Shown here: one piece after another, positions 51,891-61,260 of the stretch
Position numbering within the stretch: the first letter of the stretch is position 1
Layout: each line of letters begins with the position of its first letter
DNA from: an uncultured Bacteroidales bacterium
GTDB taxonomy: Bacteria > Bacteroidota > Bacteroidia > Bacteroidales > Bacteroidaceae
Reading direction: 5' to 3'
Assembly: GCA_902788315.1 (NCBI GenBank)
Contig: CADAJS010000002.1
Location: 1 to 64,000, forward strand
Length of the DNA stretch: 64,000 nucleotides
Position numbers and translations under genes: made by a program
Notes under the pieces: model-generated
Seen by the model: the letters and a program-made list of their open reading frames with translations, nothing else
What the model was told of the DNA's origin: nothing
Database searches by the model: none

Positions 51891-52751
51891 TCAGAACTCC
51901 AGGTCGGCCCAGTGGGGATTGTGGTCGCTCAGCGGAGCCAGCGAATCGTTGGGCTCCACGCCCGTACGCAGCACCTTGATGTTGGGGGTGATGAAGATGA
52001 AATCTATCTTCGGTGCCTTGTCTGCCGGAACGCGCGAATAGTCGTGGAAGGTGTAGGTAACACCCTCGTGCTCGGGCGTAACCTTATAGGCATCCAGCAT
52101 CTTGAACTCGCTACCCACCATCGTGGCATAGGCAGGGTTGTCCTCTGTGATGTTGAAGTCGCCGGTGACACCTGCAGGCTGCTCGCCCACGATTTCCTGA
52201 ATCTTCTGCATGATCAGCTTGGCACTCTCTACACGGGCGGTCTGTCCGATATGGTCGAAGTGGGTGTTCACAGCCATGAACACTTTGCCAGTGGCCTTAT
52301 CCTGCAGTTTCACCCAGCTGGCCACGCGCGGCAGCGCAGCATCCCAGCCCTTGCTGCCGGCCGAGTCGGGTGTCTCGCTCAGCCAGAAATTGCCTCGGTC
52401 GAGGGCTTCATACTTGTCCTTACGGAAGAGGACGGGCGTATATTCGCCGCCTTCCTTGCCGTCCGTACGGCCCACTCCCACGTAGTCAAACTCGGGCAGG
52501 CGCTCCAGGACATCCATCAATTGCTGATGGGTGACCTCCTGCATGCCTACGACATCGATGTTCTTGTCCTTCACCCACTGACATACGCGGTCCTTTCGCG
52601 AGTCCCAGCCCACACCCTGCTCGTTGTCGATACCTGCGATACAACGGATGTTAAAGGTACACCAGCGCACGTTCGTCACTTCAGCTTTCTTGTTACCCGT
52701 GCACGAGGCTAATGCAATTGCAGCAAGGGCCATGATAAGAAACTTTTTCAT
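51891..52751 (-). CDS. EEP-fold phosphoesterase lipoprotein (3)
   Basis: A 286-residue paralogue. Its N terminus MKKFLIMALAAIALASC is a lipoprotein signal with cysteine 17, so unlike its two neighbours it is likely membrane-anchored. EEP motifs: TFNIR, GMQEVT, NTHFDH, GDFNIT, SDHNPHWADLEF. It is the first gene of the three-gene tandem. The start is set at the signal peptide (six codons after the earliest ATG). It lies 65 bases downstream of the GH78-like gene and may share its transcript. Confidence 0.87.
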   Translation of the reverse strand: MKKFLIMALAAIALASCTGNKKAEVTNVRWCTFNIRCIAGIDNEQGVGWDSRKDRVCQWVKDKNIDVVGMQEVTHQQLMDVLERLPEFDYVGVGRTDGKEGGEYTPVLFRKDKYEALDRGNFWLSETPDSAGSKGWDAALPRVASWVKLQDKATGKVFMAVNTHFDHIGQTARVESAKLIMQKIQEIVGEQPAGVTGDFNITEDNPAYATMVGSEFKMLDAYKVTPEHEGVTYTFHDYSRVPADKAPKIDFIFITPNIKVLRTGVEPNDSLAPLSDHNPHWADLEF

Positions 52752-52816
52752 AATGCTTCGTTTTAACATTGTATTTGTTGGTTAACTACTTTACTTTCCG
52801 ATTGACAGTGTGCTGA

Positions 52817-55024
52817 CTACTCACCGACGGACAGCACGTGGCGACCGCCCGTCAGCAGGCGAGGCGAAGAGTAGCGGGTGGCAAAGAAGCGGCCCGTAGT
52901 TCCCTCGGGAACATCGATGGTGTAGATGGTCTTACCGCCCCGCTTCACAAACGAGAGGCCTACGGTTCCCTTCACCGTGGGCACCGTGATGCGTGCCTTC
53001 CGGAACGTGGCTGTCTGCGGCCGGATATCAAACTCACTCCAGCCGGCCGACGCAGGACTGAGACCCATGAGATACTGGGCTATCACGGTGATGGCACCGC
53101 CGCTCCATGCATGATTCGTGGTGCCGCCTCCGAAGCCATTATTGCCGATGCCCCATCCCTCGTAGAGTGTCGTGTGGAAGTCATCGCTGACCATCTCGTT
53201 GAAACGCTGGCGGCAGCGCTCCATCGCATATTCTCCCTCGCCCATCTGGAAGAGGGCTTCCATCACGTATTTCTCCATGTAGGGACTGGCATGCATCTGT
53301 GTGTGGAACAGTTTCGTGATGGCCTCGTATTTCTCGGGGCCAGCGATGCCGCTGATGACAGCCAGTGCCTGCACACGGTCGTCCGTGTCGCCCTTGAACT
53401 TGGGGTATCGGTAGGCAGTGCCCGTCCAGCAAGCTTCGAACCCGCGCTTCAACGATTCCATCTGCTTTCTGTATGCCGCGGCCTCGACGGGAAGATTCAG
53501 GAGATCGGCCATGTGGGCTGCCGAATTCAGGGCGATATAGTGCCAGCCGGCATAGATAAGGCGAATGTCGCGATGGTCGCCCCAGTCGCCCCAGTCCCAT
53601 CCGCCATGACGCTCGGCCGTGAGACCAGTCTCGTCTATCTGCCACACGTTCAGATAACGGCGCACATGCGGATAAGCCGTCTCGATGGTCTGGCGATCTC
53701 CCGTGTTCATATAGTAATTCCAAAAGCCGTACATGCTGATACTGGCCAGCATCTGGGCAGGCAGCTCCTTGTTGTACGTACCGGGTATGGGACTGTGGAG
53801 ACAGTCATCATTCTCACGCTGGAAGTTGCACAGCTCCAGGATGCCCTTGCGGATAAGCTGGTGAACGCGTGTGTCGTAGGTATAGAAGCACTCGCCCAGC
53901 AGCGTAGTGACATCGCCCCACCACTGTGCCCGCTCGCGCTCGGGACAGTCAAAGAAGGTGTCGCGCATGTTCACATAGAGCGTGCGAAGTCCCTTCAGCC
54001 AGAATCGGTTGAAGTATTCGTCGTCGCACCAGAAGGTTCCCGAGGCCATCCCGTCGTAGCCTGTCTGCCGGTATTGCAGCCTCTTCAGCTTCATACCATG
54101 GGGAACGATGACATACAGCTCGTCACCGTTCATCCAGCCCAGCGACTCGTAGCTCTGCATGCCCGGACGTGTGATATATTCACCGCGCACGCTGGGAACG
54201 TCGCTCACGAAGAGATGGTCCGTCTGGAGACGGATGAGGTGGCCCCCCTCGTCGTCCTGAAGAGTGATGGTCGGCGTGATGTGCATGTTATAGGGAAGGC
54301 GTGCCACAAGGGTGTCTTCCTCCGCGCCCGCGCGCGTACTATATTTAATATCCTTCAGCCCATAGTCGCGCCATAGGGGGATGGGACGCTTGACGAGACG
54401 GTTCCAGGGAGCATCACCCGCCCGTCCCAGCTCGGTCGAACGACCGAAGGTGTTCAGCTCTGTGTCCGTCTGCCACTGAGGCATGTCCTGTGCGGCATCA
54501 AAGCGAATGCTGGATTCGGAGAGACGATAGTTGGGTTTGGGGTCGCCACATGTGCCGTAGGCAGGATGAATGCAACTCATCCACGAGGCATCCGAGTGCA
54601 GGCCGATGGCGGGTGCAGAGAATATCAGGCCACTCTTACCGCTGTCCGTGTGGCTGAAGCCACTCTTACCGAAATACCAGAGTAACAGTGCTATCTGGTT
54701 AGTTCCACTGCGAAGATAGGGGGTGAGGTCCACAACGTCGAAGTAAGAGTCTCGCGGCGTAGGACCACGTTTCACACTGCCTTCGAAGACAATCATACGT
54801 CCGTTCACCCACAGCCAGTACTTGCTGTCGGCAGCAATACTGGCCTGCACCTCGCTGGGCACGGCATCGAGTGTCACGTCACGGCGGAAGGCTATCCAGG
54901 TGTTCGGAGCATTCACTTCGCCCTGCGAAGCGGTGATCCAGCGGGCACCTTCTGAGAAATCGACTGCCGATGAAGTCAGGGAACAAAGGCAAAAGAGCAA
55001 AAGGAACAAAAACTTTCTCGTCAT
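52817..55024 (-). CDS. GH78-like alpha-L-rhamnosidase
   Basis: A 735-residue secreted protein. Signal peptide about residues 1-20. Residues 25-330 hold beta-sandwich domains, and the rest an (alpha/alpha)6 barrel. The tract FFDCPERERAQWWGD is the D-x-P-E-R-x-x signature block of GH78 rhamnosidases and the following CTLLGECFYTYD fits the same region. Terminal rhamnose release from plant or bacterial glycans is the usual reaction. It is upstream of the three EEP genes in the same direction, so the enzymes may act on one phosphorylated, rhamnose-containing glycan (inference). A start at 55039 is also possible. Confidence 0.8.
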   Translation of the reverse strand: MTRKFLFLLLFCLCSLTSSAVDFSEGARWITASQGEVNAPNTWIAFRRDVTLDAVPSEVQASIAADSKYWLWVNGRMIVFEGSVKRGPTPRDSYFDVVDLTPYLRSGTNQIALLLWYFGKSGFSHTDSGKSGLIFSAPAIGLHSDASWMSCIHPAYGTCGDPKPNYRLSESSIRFDAAQDMPQWQTDTELNTFGRSTELGRAGDAPWNRLVKRPIPLWRDYGLKDIKYSTRAGAEEDTLVARLPYNMHITPTITLQDDEGGHLIRLQTDHLFVSDVPSVRGEYITRPGMQSYESLGWMNGDELYVIVPHGMKLKRLQYRQTGYDGMASGTFWCDDEYFNRFWLKGLRTLYVNMRDTFFDCPERERAQWWGDVTTLLGECFYTYDTRVHQLIRKGILELCNFQRENDDCLHSPIPGTYNKELPAQMLASISMYGFWNYYMNTGDRQTIETAYPHVRRYLNVWQIDETGLTAERHGGWDWGDWGDHRDIRLIYAGWHYIALNSAAHMADLLNLPVEAAAYRKQMESLKRGFEACWTGTAYRYPKFKGDTDDRVQALAVISGIAGPEKYEAITKLFHTQMHASPYMEKYVMEALFQMGEGEYAMERCRQRFNEMVSDDFHTTLYEGWGIGNNGFGGGTTNHAWSGGAITVIAQYLMGLSPASAGWSEFDIRPQTATFRKARITVPTVKGTVGLSFVKRGGKTIYTIDVPEGTTGRFFATRYSSPRLLTGGRHVLSVGE

Positions 55025-55069
55025 GCGGATGTGTATCATATTTTCTGGCGTTGTCAGTCGTTAGTAGTG

Positions 55070-55077
55070 CAAAGTTA
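55070..55077 (-). promoter_or_regulatory. -7 element of the GH78-EEP unit
   Basis: Minus strand TAACTTTG followed by CACTACTAACG, 45 bases before the start at 55024. Confidence 0.6.
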
Positions 55078-55130
55078 CGCAAAATTTCATTATTACGTGC
55101 CTTTCGCTTCGGAATTTCGGGGAAACATCG

Positions 55131-55138
55131 TAATTTTG
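55131..55138 (+). promoter_or_regulatory. -7 element of the alpha/beta hydrolase gene
   Basis: TAATTTTG, 17 bases before the start codon. Confidence 0.55.
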
Positions 55139-55155
55139 TGCCCAAATACGTTGCT

Positions 55156-56106
55156 ATGAAAGTTATCCGAAAGGCGATGCTGGCCATCGCGACACTCGCA
55201 TTAGTGATTGACATCGCGGGGGGACTCTATCTGCAACATGTAGCACTGGACAATCCCGCGCACCACGTTGACCCCAAGGGCATCTTCCGCCATCTCGCCC
55301 ACCGCGGGCCGTTCCTGGCTCCCTGGCTCGACAGCATTGCCGACAACGCCTTGCTGCGCGATACGTTCATCACCGGGCATGACGGTGCACGCCTCCACGC
55401 ATACTACCTCCACGCCCCACATCCCACGCCGCGCACAGCCCTGCTCGTACACGGATACAAGACACAGGCGCTCGACATGCTGCACATCGGCTATCTCTAC
55501 CACCACGAACTGGGCTTCAACATTCTGCTGCCCGACCTCCACGCCCACGGTCAGAGCGAAGGCACACACATCCGAATGGGATGGAGAGACAGACTGGACG
55601 TCGGGCTATGGACAGAGGTTGCCAACAATGTGTTTGGCGGCGACACCTGGATGGTGGTGCACGGCATCAGCATGGGGGCAGCCACCACGATGATGCTCGC
55701 AGGCGACGAGACACCCTGCTGCGTGAAAGCATTCGTAGAGGACTGTGGCTACACCAGCGTCTGGGACGAGTTCCGAAGCGAGTTGCGCAACCGATACGGT
55801 CTACCACCCTTCCCGCTACTGCACACGAGCAGCCTGCTCACGCGGCTGCGCTTCGGCTGGGACTTCATGGAGGCCAGTGCGCTGCACCAGGTGGAACGAT
55901 GCACCAAACCGATGCTCTTCATCCACGGCGACAGCGACGACTTCGTGCCCACATGGATGGCAAGTCCGCTCTACGAGGCGCACAGCGGGACAAAAGGAAT
56001 CTGGCTGGCACCCGGCGTGGCACATGCCGATGCCTTCTGGACCTACCCCGAGGAATACACCCGACGGGTGAGGGACTTCATCAATGCGTGCAGCAGCGAA
56101 ATGTAA
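55156..56106 (+). CDS. Alpha/beta hydrolase, membrane-anchored or secreted
   Basis: A 316-residue alpha/beta hydrolase. An N-terminal hydrophobic segment (residues 8-26) is a signal anchor or signal peptide. Nucleophile S172 in HGISMG, oxyanion region LLVHGYKTQ, acid HGDSDDFVP and the histidine in PGVAHADAF complete the triad. This is the BAAT/peptidase-S9-like type common in Bacteroidota; substrate (ester, amide or acyl) unknown. It is transcribed divergently from the GH78 gene. Confidence 0.85.
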   Translation: MKVIRKAMLAIATLALVIDIAGGLYLQHVALDNPAHHVDPKGIFRHLAHRGPFLAPWLDSIADNALLRDTFITGHDGARLHAYYLHAPHPTPRTALLVHGYKTQALDMLHIGYLYHHELGFNILLPDLHAHGQSEGTHIRMGWRDRLDVGLWTEVANNVFGGDTWMVVHGISMGAATTMMLAGDETPCCVKAFVEDCGYTSVWDEFRSELRNRYGLPPFPLLHTSSLLTRLRFGWDFMEASALHQVERCTKPMLFIHGDSDDFVPTWMASPLYEAHSGTKGIWLAPGVAHADAFWTYPEEYTRRVRDFINACSSEM

Positions 56107-56126
56107 GAAAAATACATGGCGGAATT

Positions 56127-56156
56127 TTGCACATTGGCAAATTAAGCGTAACTTTG
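56127..56156 (+). promoter_or_regulatory. Promoter of the GH18-like - MFS - oxidoreductase operon
   Basis: TTG at 56127-56129, 19 bases, TAACTTTG at 56149-56156, about 55 bases before the first start codon. Confidence 0.7.
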
Positions 56157-56211
56157 CGTCCGACAAATAGGAAAAGAACAGATAACAACTCCTTTAGCAA
56201 ACAGAAAAGAA

Positions 56212-57603
56212 ATGAAATTCCCCCACACACTGCTGTCCGCTCTCTGCCTGGCCATGCTGCCCTGCCTCACCATGCCCGCCATGAGCGAGGATAACCTGGT
56301 ATCGGGCATCTACGTAGGCGGACATATCCGTCGCGAACGCCCAGGCACAATCACCAAGCTGAGAGAATCGGGCTTCACCTATGCCCTGCTTTTCAACGTG
56401 CACGTAGATAGCGACGGCACACTGATGACCGACGGCGAGACTATATGCAAGAACGGCCAGTATGTCTTTGACAAGACGCAACCCCATTACGTCGATGACA
56501 TACGCCTGCTGAAGACACCGCCCACCAGCATCAGCCGCATCGAGATAGTCATCGGAGGATGGGGAAACGATTCGTACAACCATATCCAGACGCTCATCAA
56601 CAAAAGTGGCACGGGACGCACCACGATGCTATACCGCAACTTCAAGGCCCTCCTCGAAGCGGTGCCGGGCATCGACGCCGTGAACAATGACGACGAGCAG
56701 TGCTACGACGTATCAACGGCAACAAAGTTCCACGTAATGATGTACGACCTGGGATGCAAGACCACACTGGCTCCCTACACGTACCAGAGCTTCTGGAACA
56801 GCCTGGCCACGAACATCAACAAGGAACGCCCCGGGGCTGTGGATCGCGTAATGGTGCAGTGCTACGACGGAGGAGCATACAACAATCCCAGCACATGGAA
56901 CTTCCCTGGCATCACACGACACGCTGGACGTCTCTATTATCAAGACGACTGGAACTTCACGAAATACACCGACAAACTGGAAGAATGGAAACAGTCGGGC
57001 GGAGCCACCGGAGCCTTCATGTGGGTATATAACGACGAGACATGGGACCTGAACAAATATGCCACAGCCATGAACCGCATATATGGGGCACGCACGGTGG
57101 CCGACAACGAGGCCGTCGCATGGGTGTACACCGAACAGAAGTATGGCGGCATGCGTTTCCCGCTGCCGGTAGGCACCCACACAAAGGCCGACCTGGCCGT
57201 ATATGGAATTGCCGACAAGAGCATCGCCTCGGTGGAGGTGGCAGAGGGCTATCGGGTAAAGATGTACAAGTCGAACGACTGCACGAGTTCCTACTTCCGC
57301 ACAGACAAGTCGCGTCCGGCACTCACCGGCTCGTTCAGCGGCAATATATCGTCAGTCTCCATCGAGCTCCTCGACGATGCGGTGGACGCAATAGATGACG
57401 CAAAAGTCGGCATAAGCATGAGGGAAGGCGTGCTCCATATCACGAACGCTTTAGGGCATAATGTCTCCATATATAATGCCTCGGGCCGCCTCGTCTTCGA
57501 AACTCCGATCTCCGGCAATCAGGAAACGCTTTCCCTGTCGCCTCTCCCCAGCGGCATCTATGTGGTTCGTGTGGGCAAGAAGACGCTCACAATAAGCATC
57601 TGA
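56212..57603 (+). CDS. Secreted GH18-like protein with C-terminal sorting domain
   Basis: A 463-residue protein with a signal peptide (about residues 1-24). The N-terminal 300 residues resemble a GH18 barrel: IEIVIGGWG near residue 111 matches the SxGG region and DAVNNDDE (155-162) aligns with DxxDxDxE, with D155, N158, D160 and E162. Two hydrophobic positions of the standard pattern are polar, so activity must be tested. The last 65 residues (398-463) form a beta-sandwich of the type IX secretion C-terminal kind, with YNASGRLVFE and GIYVVRVG. It is first in an operon with an MFS transporter and an oxidoreductase. Endo-N-acetylglucosaminidase or a carbohydrate-binding function are alternatives. 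Confidence 0.7.
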   Translation: MKFPHTLLSALCLAMLPCLTMPAMSEDNLVSGIYVGGHIRRERPGTITKLRESGFTYALLFNVHVDSDGTLMTDGETICKNGQYVFDKTQPHYVDDIRLLKTPPTSISRIEIVIGGWGNDSYNHIQTLINKSGTGRTTMLYRNFKALLEAVPGIDAVNNDDEQCYDVSTATKFHVMMYDLGCKTTLAPYTYQSFWNSLATNINKERPGAVDRVMVQCYDGGAYNNPSTWNFPGITRHAGRLYYQDDWNFTKYTDKLEEWKQSGGATGAFMWVYNDETWDLNKYATAMNRIYGARTVADNEAVAWVYTEQKYGGMRFPLPVGTHTKADLAVYGIADKSIASVEVAEGYRVKMYKSNDCTSSYFRTDKSRPALTGSFSGNISSVSIELLDDAVDAIDDAKVGISMREGVLHITNALGHNVSIYNASGRLVFETPISGNQETLSLSPLPSGIYVVRVGKKTLTISI

Positions 57604-57647
57604 GGACATCATTTAAAGGAGCACCTGCTCAACAAAACAGCAGCGAC

Positions 57648-58937
57648 ATGACATACAACCTGATTAAGAACGTTAAGACGCACCGATGGATTATCGTGGC
57701 AACCATCTTCGTCGCCATCGTCTGCAACTACCTCGACCGCCAGTTGCTCTCCATCCTGAAGCCGGAGATACTGGCGCACTACGACATCACAAATCTCGAG
57801 TACGCCTGGATTGTGAACATCTTCCTCATCTGCTATGCGGTAATGTATCCGATGGCGGGCATGCTTGTGGATCGTTTCGGCCCGAAGCGCGTGATGTTCT
57901 GTGGTATAGCCATCTGGTCGCTGGCTTGTGTCGGAGGCGGCCTTGCGCCCAACGCCGTGGTGTTTGCCCTCTGTCGTGGCATTTTGGGATTGGCCGAGCC
58001 CACTATCTTTGCGGGCCAGTTAGTGGCCGTCACGCTTTGGTTTGAGAAACGGCAGCGGGCTACAGCAAACAGCCTTTGCACCATCGGAGGCTCACTCGGT
58101 GCTGTCATTGCGCCCGTCGCCATTGCCTGGCTGATGCGTCTGCTGTCCTACTGGCAGTATGTCTTTATCCTCTCGGGCGTAATCGGGCTTGTTGTTGCAC
58201 TTCTGTGGCAGTTCATCTACAAGACGCCCTCCGACGAGGTGATGCGCGACACCTTGTCCGACGACTTGCCGGCCGAAGGGGCACAAGCCTTTTCGTTTCG
58301 CACGCTATTCAAGACGAAAACGTTGTGGGGCGGGCTGCTCATCCGATTGATTAGCGACCCTGTATGGTACTTCTGCTGCTTCTGGCTGCCAGGCTTCCTG
58401 CGGAGCATGGGTGCAAAGGAAAATCTCACCACCCAGCAGACGCTCGACCTTATCCAATGGATAGGAGGAATACCCTTCCTCATTGGCGCAATCGGCGGCG
58501 TGCTCACCTCGATGTGGTCCGACCACATGGTGCGAAGCGGCAGGCTCACTCCCCTATCCGCCCGCAAGGTGACGCTCATCAGCACAGTCGTGATTGCACC
58601 GCTTTGCATCTTCGTCCCCTTCATCGCCGCAGCTGACACCCTTGCGTTCGGCACCAAGATTGGGCTTGTAATCGCCATCTTCAGCCTGATTGCCGTGATG
58701 TGCCTAAGCTGGCTCTACACGTTTCCCGTCATCCTTGCCGAGACGTTCCCCATCAAGAATGTGGCCACCGTAATGGGCATCTGTTGCGGAGCCGGCGCAT
58801 TGGGTTCGACCATATTCAACCAGTTCGTAGGTGTCATTCCCGAGCAAGGATGGACCGTACTGTTCATCGTCATGGGCACGCTCCATCTCCTTGCAGCCGT
58901 CATTCTCAGCAAAATGGTGCGCAAAGAACAATATTAA
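57648..58937 (+). CDS. MFS transporter (ACS family, organic-anion/sugar-acid type)
   Basis: A 429-residue protein with 12 transmembrane helices. The first helix pair ends with YLDRQLLSIL and the loop 2-3 motif DRFGPKRVMF is the MFS G-x-x-x-D-R-x-x-R-K-x; the pattern fits the ACS family (hexuronate, glucarate and related importers). It lies 44 bases after the GH18-like gene and 11 bases before the oxidoreductase, so uptake of a released sugar derivative and its oxidation are plausible. Substrate not proven. Confidence 0.85.
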   Translation: MTYNLIKNVKTHRWIIVATIFVAIVCNYLDRQLLSILKPEILAHYDITNLEYAWIVNIFLICYAVMYPMAGMLVDRFGPKRVMFCGIAIWSLACVGGGLAPNAVVFALCRGILGLAEPTIFAGQLVAVTLWFEKRQRATANSLCTIGGSLGAVIAPVAIAWLMRLLSYWQYVFILSGVIGLVVALLWQFIYKTPSDEVMRDTLSDDLPAEGAQAFSFRTLFKTKTLWGGLLIRLISDPVWYFCCFWLPGFLRSMGAKENLTTQQTLDLIQWIGGIPFLIGAIGGVLTSMWSDHMVRSGRLTPLSARKVTLISTVVIAPLCIFVPFIAAADTLAFGTKIGLVIAIFSLIAVMCLSWLYTFPVILAETFPIKNVATVMGICCGAGALGSTIFNQFVGVIPEQGWTVLFIVMGTLHLLAAVILSKMVRKEQY

Positions 58938-58948
58938 CGACCTTACAT

Positions 58949-60322
58949 ATGCATACGATTACAGAACCATCAAGACAGTTGCCCATTAGGGCCGAAGTGG
59001 ACATACTTGTCGTCGGAGGCGGGCCTTCGGGAATCATTGCCGCCGAAGCCGCAGCCGGAAAAGGACTCCGCGTGATGCTGTTGGAAAGCAGAGGCTACCT
59101 GGGCGGCAACCTGACCATCGGACTCCCCATCCTGTCCTTCCTGAACTGCAACGGCAAGCAGAACATCCGCGGGCTGGCACAGGACTTCATCGACCGCCTA
59201 CGCCGAGACGGCAATGCCAGCGAGCACAAGCCCTGCAAGCTTCACATGAGCTTGACCATCATCAACCCCGAGGCCGCGAAGGACGTGGCCTTTGAAATCA
59301 TGGAGGAGAAAGGGGTCGAAGTCCTGATGTACACCTTTGTTGCCGATGTCATCACCGAAGGACGTCGCGTGAAGGGCGTCATCATCGAGAGCAAGGCGGG
59401 ACGCGAAGCCATCCTGGCCAAGACCGTCATCGACTGCACGGGCGACGGCGACGTGGCCCAGCGGGCCGGAGTGGCTATGGGCAAGGGCGACGCCTCGGGC
59501 GGCATGCAACCCCCGACGCTGATGTACAACATGCGGGGCGTGGATATCGATAAGCTGCGCGACGCAATCGTCAATCATCACGACGAGTTCGACATGGACC
59601 GGATGCCTGCCGGACAATTCGCTACAGGCAAGTTCATTACGGTAGGCCTGCGCAATCAGATAAAGAAAGCCCAGGAGGCCGGCATCAGGATTCCTGTCGC
59701 CCGCACCATCCTCATCACGGGCCTGAACCCGGACGAGATTTGGGTGAATATGACACGCGTGAACGGCGTTGATTCTACGCTTCCCGAAAGCTACACACGC
59801 GGCGAGATTGAAGCCCGAAAACAAATCAGTGAAATCAACAAATACCTCAAACAGTTTGTCCCGGGCTTCGAGAATGCCTGGCTCGACAGGATTGCGCCCT
59901 TCATGGGCATCCGCGAGAGTCGCGTCATGCAGGGACGCTACGTCCTCACCGCCGAGGACATCCTCGCAAACCGCCGTTTTGCTCGCGTAGTGGCTGTGGG
60001 CAGCTATCCCGTGGATATCCATCATGCCAACGGCGGCGACTGCACCATGCTCTTCACCAGCGACGACTACGACATCCCGTTCGAGTGCCTGCTGCCCAAG
60101 GAATACGACAACCTGCTCGTGGCCGGACGCTGCGCCTCAATGAACCACGAGGCAATGGCGTCCACCCGCGTGATGTCCACCTGTATGGCGCTGGGCGAGG
60201 CTGCAGGTCGCGCGGCCCGAATCGCGCAGGAGACAGGCGTAGAGCCCGCCGATGTTTCGATTGAGGCACTTCAGAGAGAACTGCGGGAAACGGGTGCATA
60301 TTTAGGAGAACAAGCACTATGA
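58949..60322 (+). CDS. FAD-dependent oxidoreductase
   Basis: A 457-residue cytoplasmic flavoprotein (FAD_oxidored type). VDILVVGGGPSGIIAAEAAAGKG is the dinucleotide fold, LESRGYLGGNLT follows at the usual place, VIDCTGDGDVAQRAG is a second family block, and AGRCASMNHEAMASTRVMSTCMALGEAAGRAA closes the FAD site. Members of this family oxidise varied sugars or sterol-like compounds and are frequent in Bacteroidota catabolic clusters. The next gene starts inside its last 4 bases (ATGA). The start at 58949 follows the MFS gene; a longer in-frame start lies inside that gene and is rejected. Confidence 0.85.
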   Translation: MHTITEPSRQLPIRAEVDILVVGGGPSGIIAAEAAAGKGLRVMLLESRGYLGGNLTIGLPILSFLNCNGKQNIRGLAQDFIDRLRRDGNASEHKPCKLHMSLTIINPEAAKDVAFEIMEEKGVEVLMYTFVADVITEGRRVKGVIIESKAGREAILAKTVIDCTGDGDVAQRAGVAMGKGDASGGMQPPTLMYNMRGVDIDKLRDAIVNHHDEFDMDRMPAGQFATGKFITVGLRNQIKKAQEAGIRIPVARTILITGLNPDEIWVNMTRVNGVDSTLPESYTRGEIEARKQISEINKYLKQFVPGFENAWLDRIAPFMGIRESRVMQGRYVLTAEDILANRRFARVVAVGSYPVDIHHANGGDCTMLFTSDDYDIPFECLLPKEYDNLLVAGRCASMNHEAMASTRVMSTCMALGEAAGRAARIAQETGVEPADVSIEALQRELRETGAYLGEQAL

Positions 60323-61194
60323 GACAGCTGTTTTTCTTCCTCCTGCTCCTTGCGTTGCCCGCCGCACATGCCCGCCGCGCCGCCAACGAATACCGCATCA
60401 TGTCGTGCAACATCCGCATCACCGGCCTGCCCGACGATGCCCCCTATCCCGAACGAATCTGGGAGAACCGCCGCGACTTCTGCGTAGCCACTATCCTAAA
60501 GCGACAGCCCGACATCTTCTGCCTCCAAGAAGTCATTTACGACTCCTACGACTATTTCCGGCAGAAAGCCGCGAAATACACCTCCTTCGGTTTCGTCGGC
60601 CCCGAGATGGACCCATACTCCGAGGGCTATCACCTCATTGGGAAGAACGTCATCTTCTTCCGCAAAGACCGCTTCGAGCTGGTCGGGAGCGGCTGCTACT
60701 GGCTGAGCGACGAGCCCCTCATCGGCGGCAGCATGTCATGGGGCACAAACCGAGCCCGCCACTGCAACTGGGTGCGCCTCCGCGACCGCAAGACGGGCCG
60801 CGACCTGCGCATCCTCGACACCCACCTCGATCACAAGAGCGATTCGGCACGCCGCGAGCAGATGAAGATTATCGTCCGCGAATGTGCCCAGTACGACAAC
60901 GCCTTCCCGCAAATCCTGTGCGGAGATTTCAATGCCGACGCCAGCAGCGCCCCAATCATCTACATCCACGCGCAGGACGGATGGGCCGAGATGTACGAAG
61001 ACATGCACAACGGGGATGCATCTGAGCCCACCTTCCACAATTTTCGCGGCCCAGAACATCGCGGACGCCACATCGACTTCATTTTTCATCGCGGAAATGT
61101 CCATACGCTCACGTGCGACATCGTAAAAGACCACGAAGGGAAGATGTATCCGAGCGACCACTACTTCCTCGACGCTACATACGCTATCGAGTAA
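60319..61194 (+). CDS. Secreted EEP-fold phosphoesterase (4)
   Basis: A 291-residue EEP-superfamily protein, more distant from the trio at 50-52.8 kb. Signal peptide MRQLFFFLLLLALPAAHA. Motifs: SCNIR, CLQEVI, LDTHLDH, GDFNAD, RHIDFIFH and the final SDHYFLDA, so the active site looks complete. It overlaps the oxidoreductase by 4 bases and is probably co-translated with it, which ties the operon to a phosphoester substrate. Three in-frame stops downstream separate it from a sorting-domain ORF. Confidence 0.85.
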   Translation: MRQLFFFLLLLALPAAHARRAANEYRIMSCNIRITGLPDDAPYPERIWENRRDFCVATILKRQPDIFCLQEVIYDSYDYFRQKAAKYTSFGFVGPEMDPYSEGYHLIGKNVIFFRKDRFELVGSGCYWLSDEPLIGGSMSWGTNRARHCNWVRLRDRKTGRDLRILDTHLDHKSDSARREQMKIIVRECAQYDNAFPQILCGDFNADASSAPIIYIHAQDGWAEMYEDMHNGDASEPTFHNFRGPEHRGRHIDFIFHRGNVHTLTCDIVKDHEGKMYPSDHYFLDATYAIE

Positions 61195-61260
61195 CAGCAC
61201 TTTTTGCGCAAGTAACCGCTCTTGCTTGCTGTAGTATGAACCCCAGTACACAACGATAAC

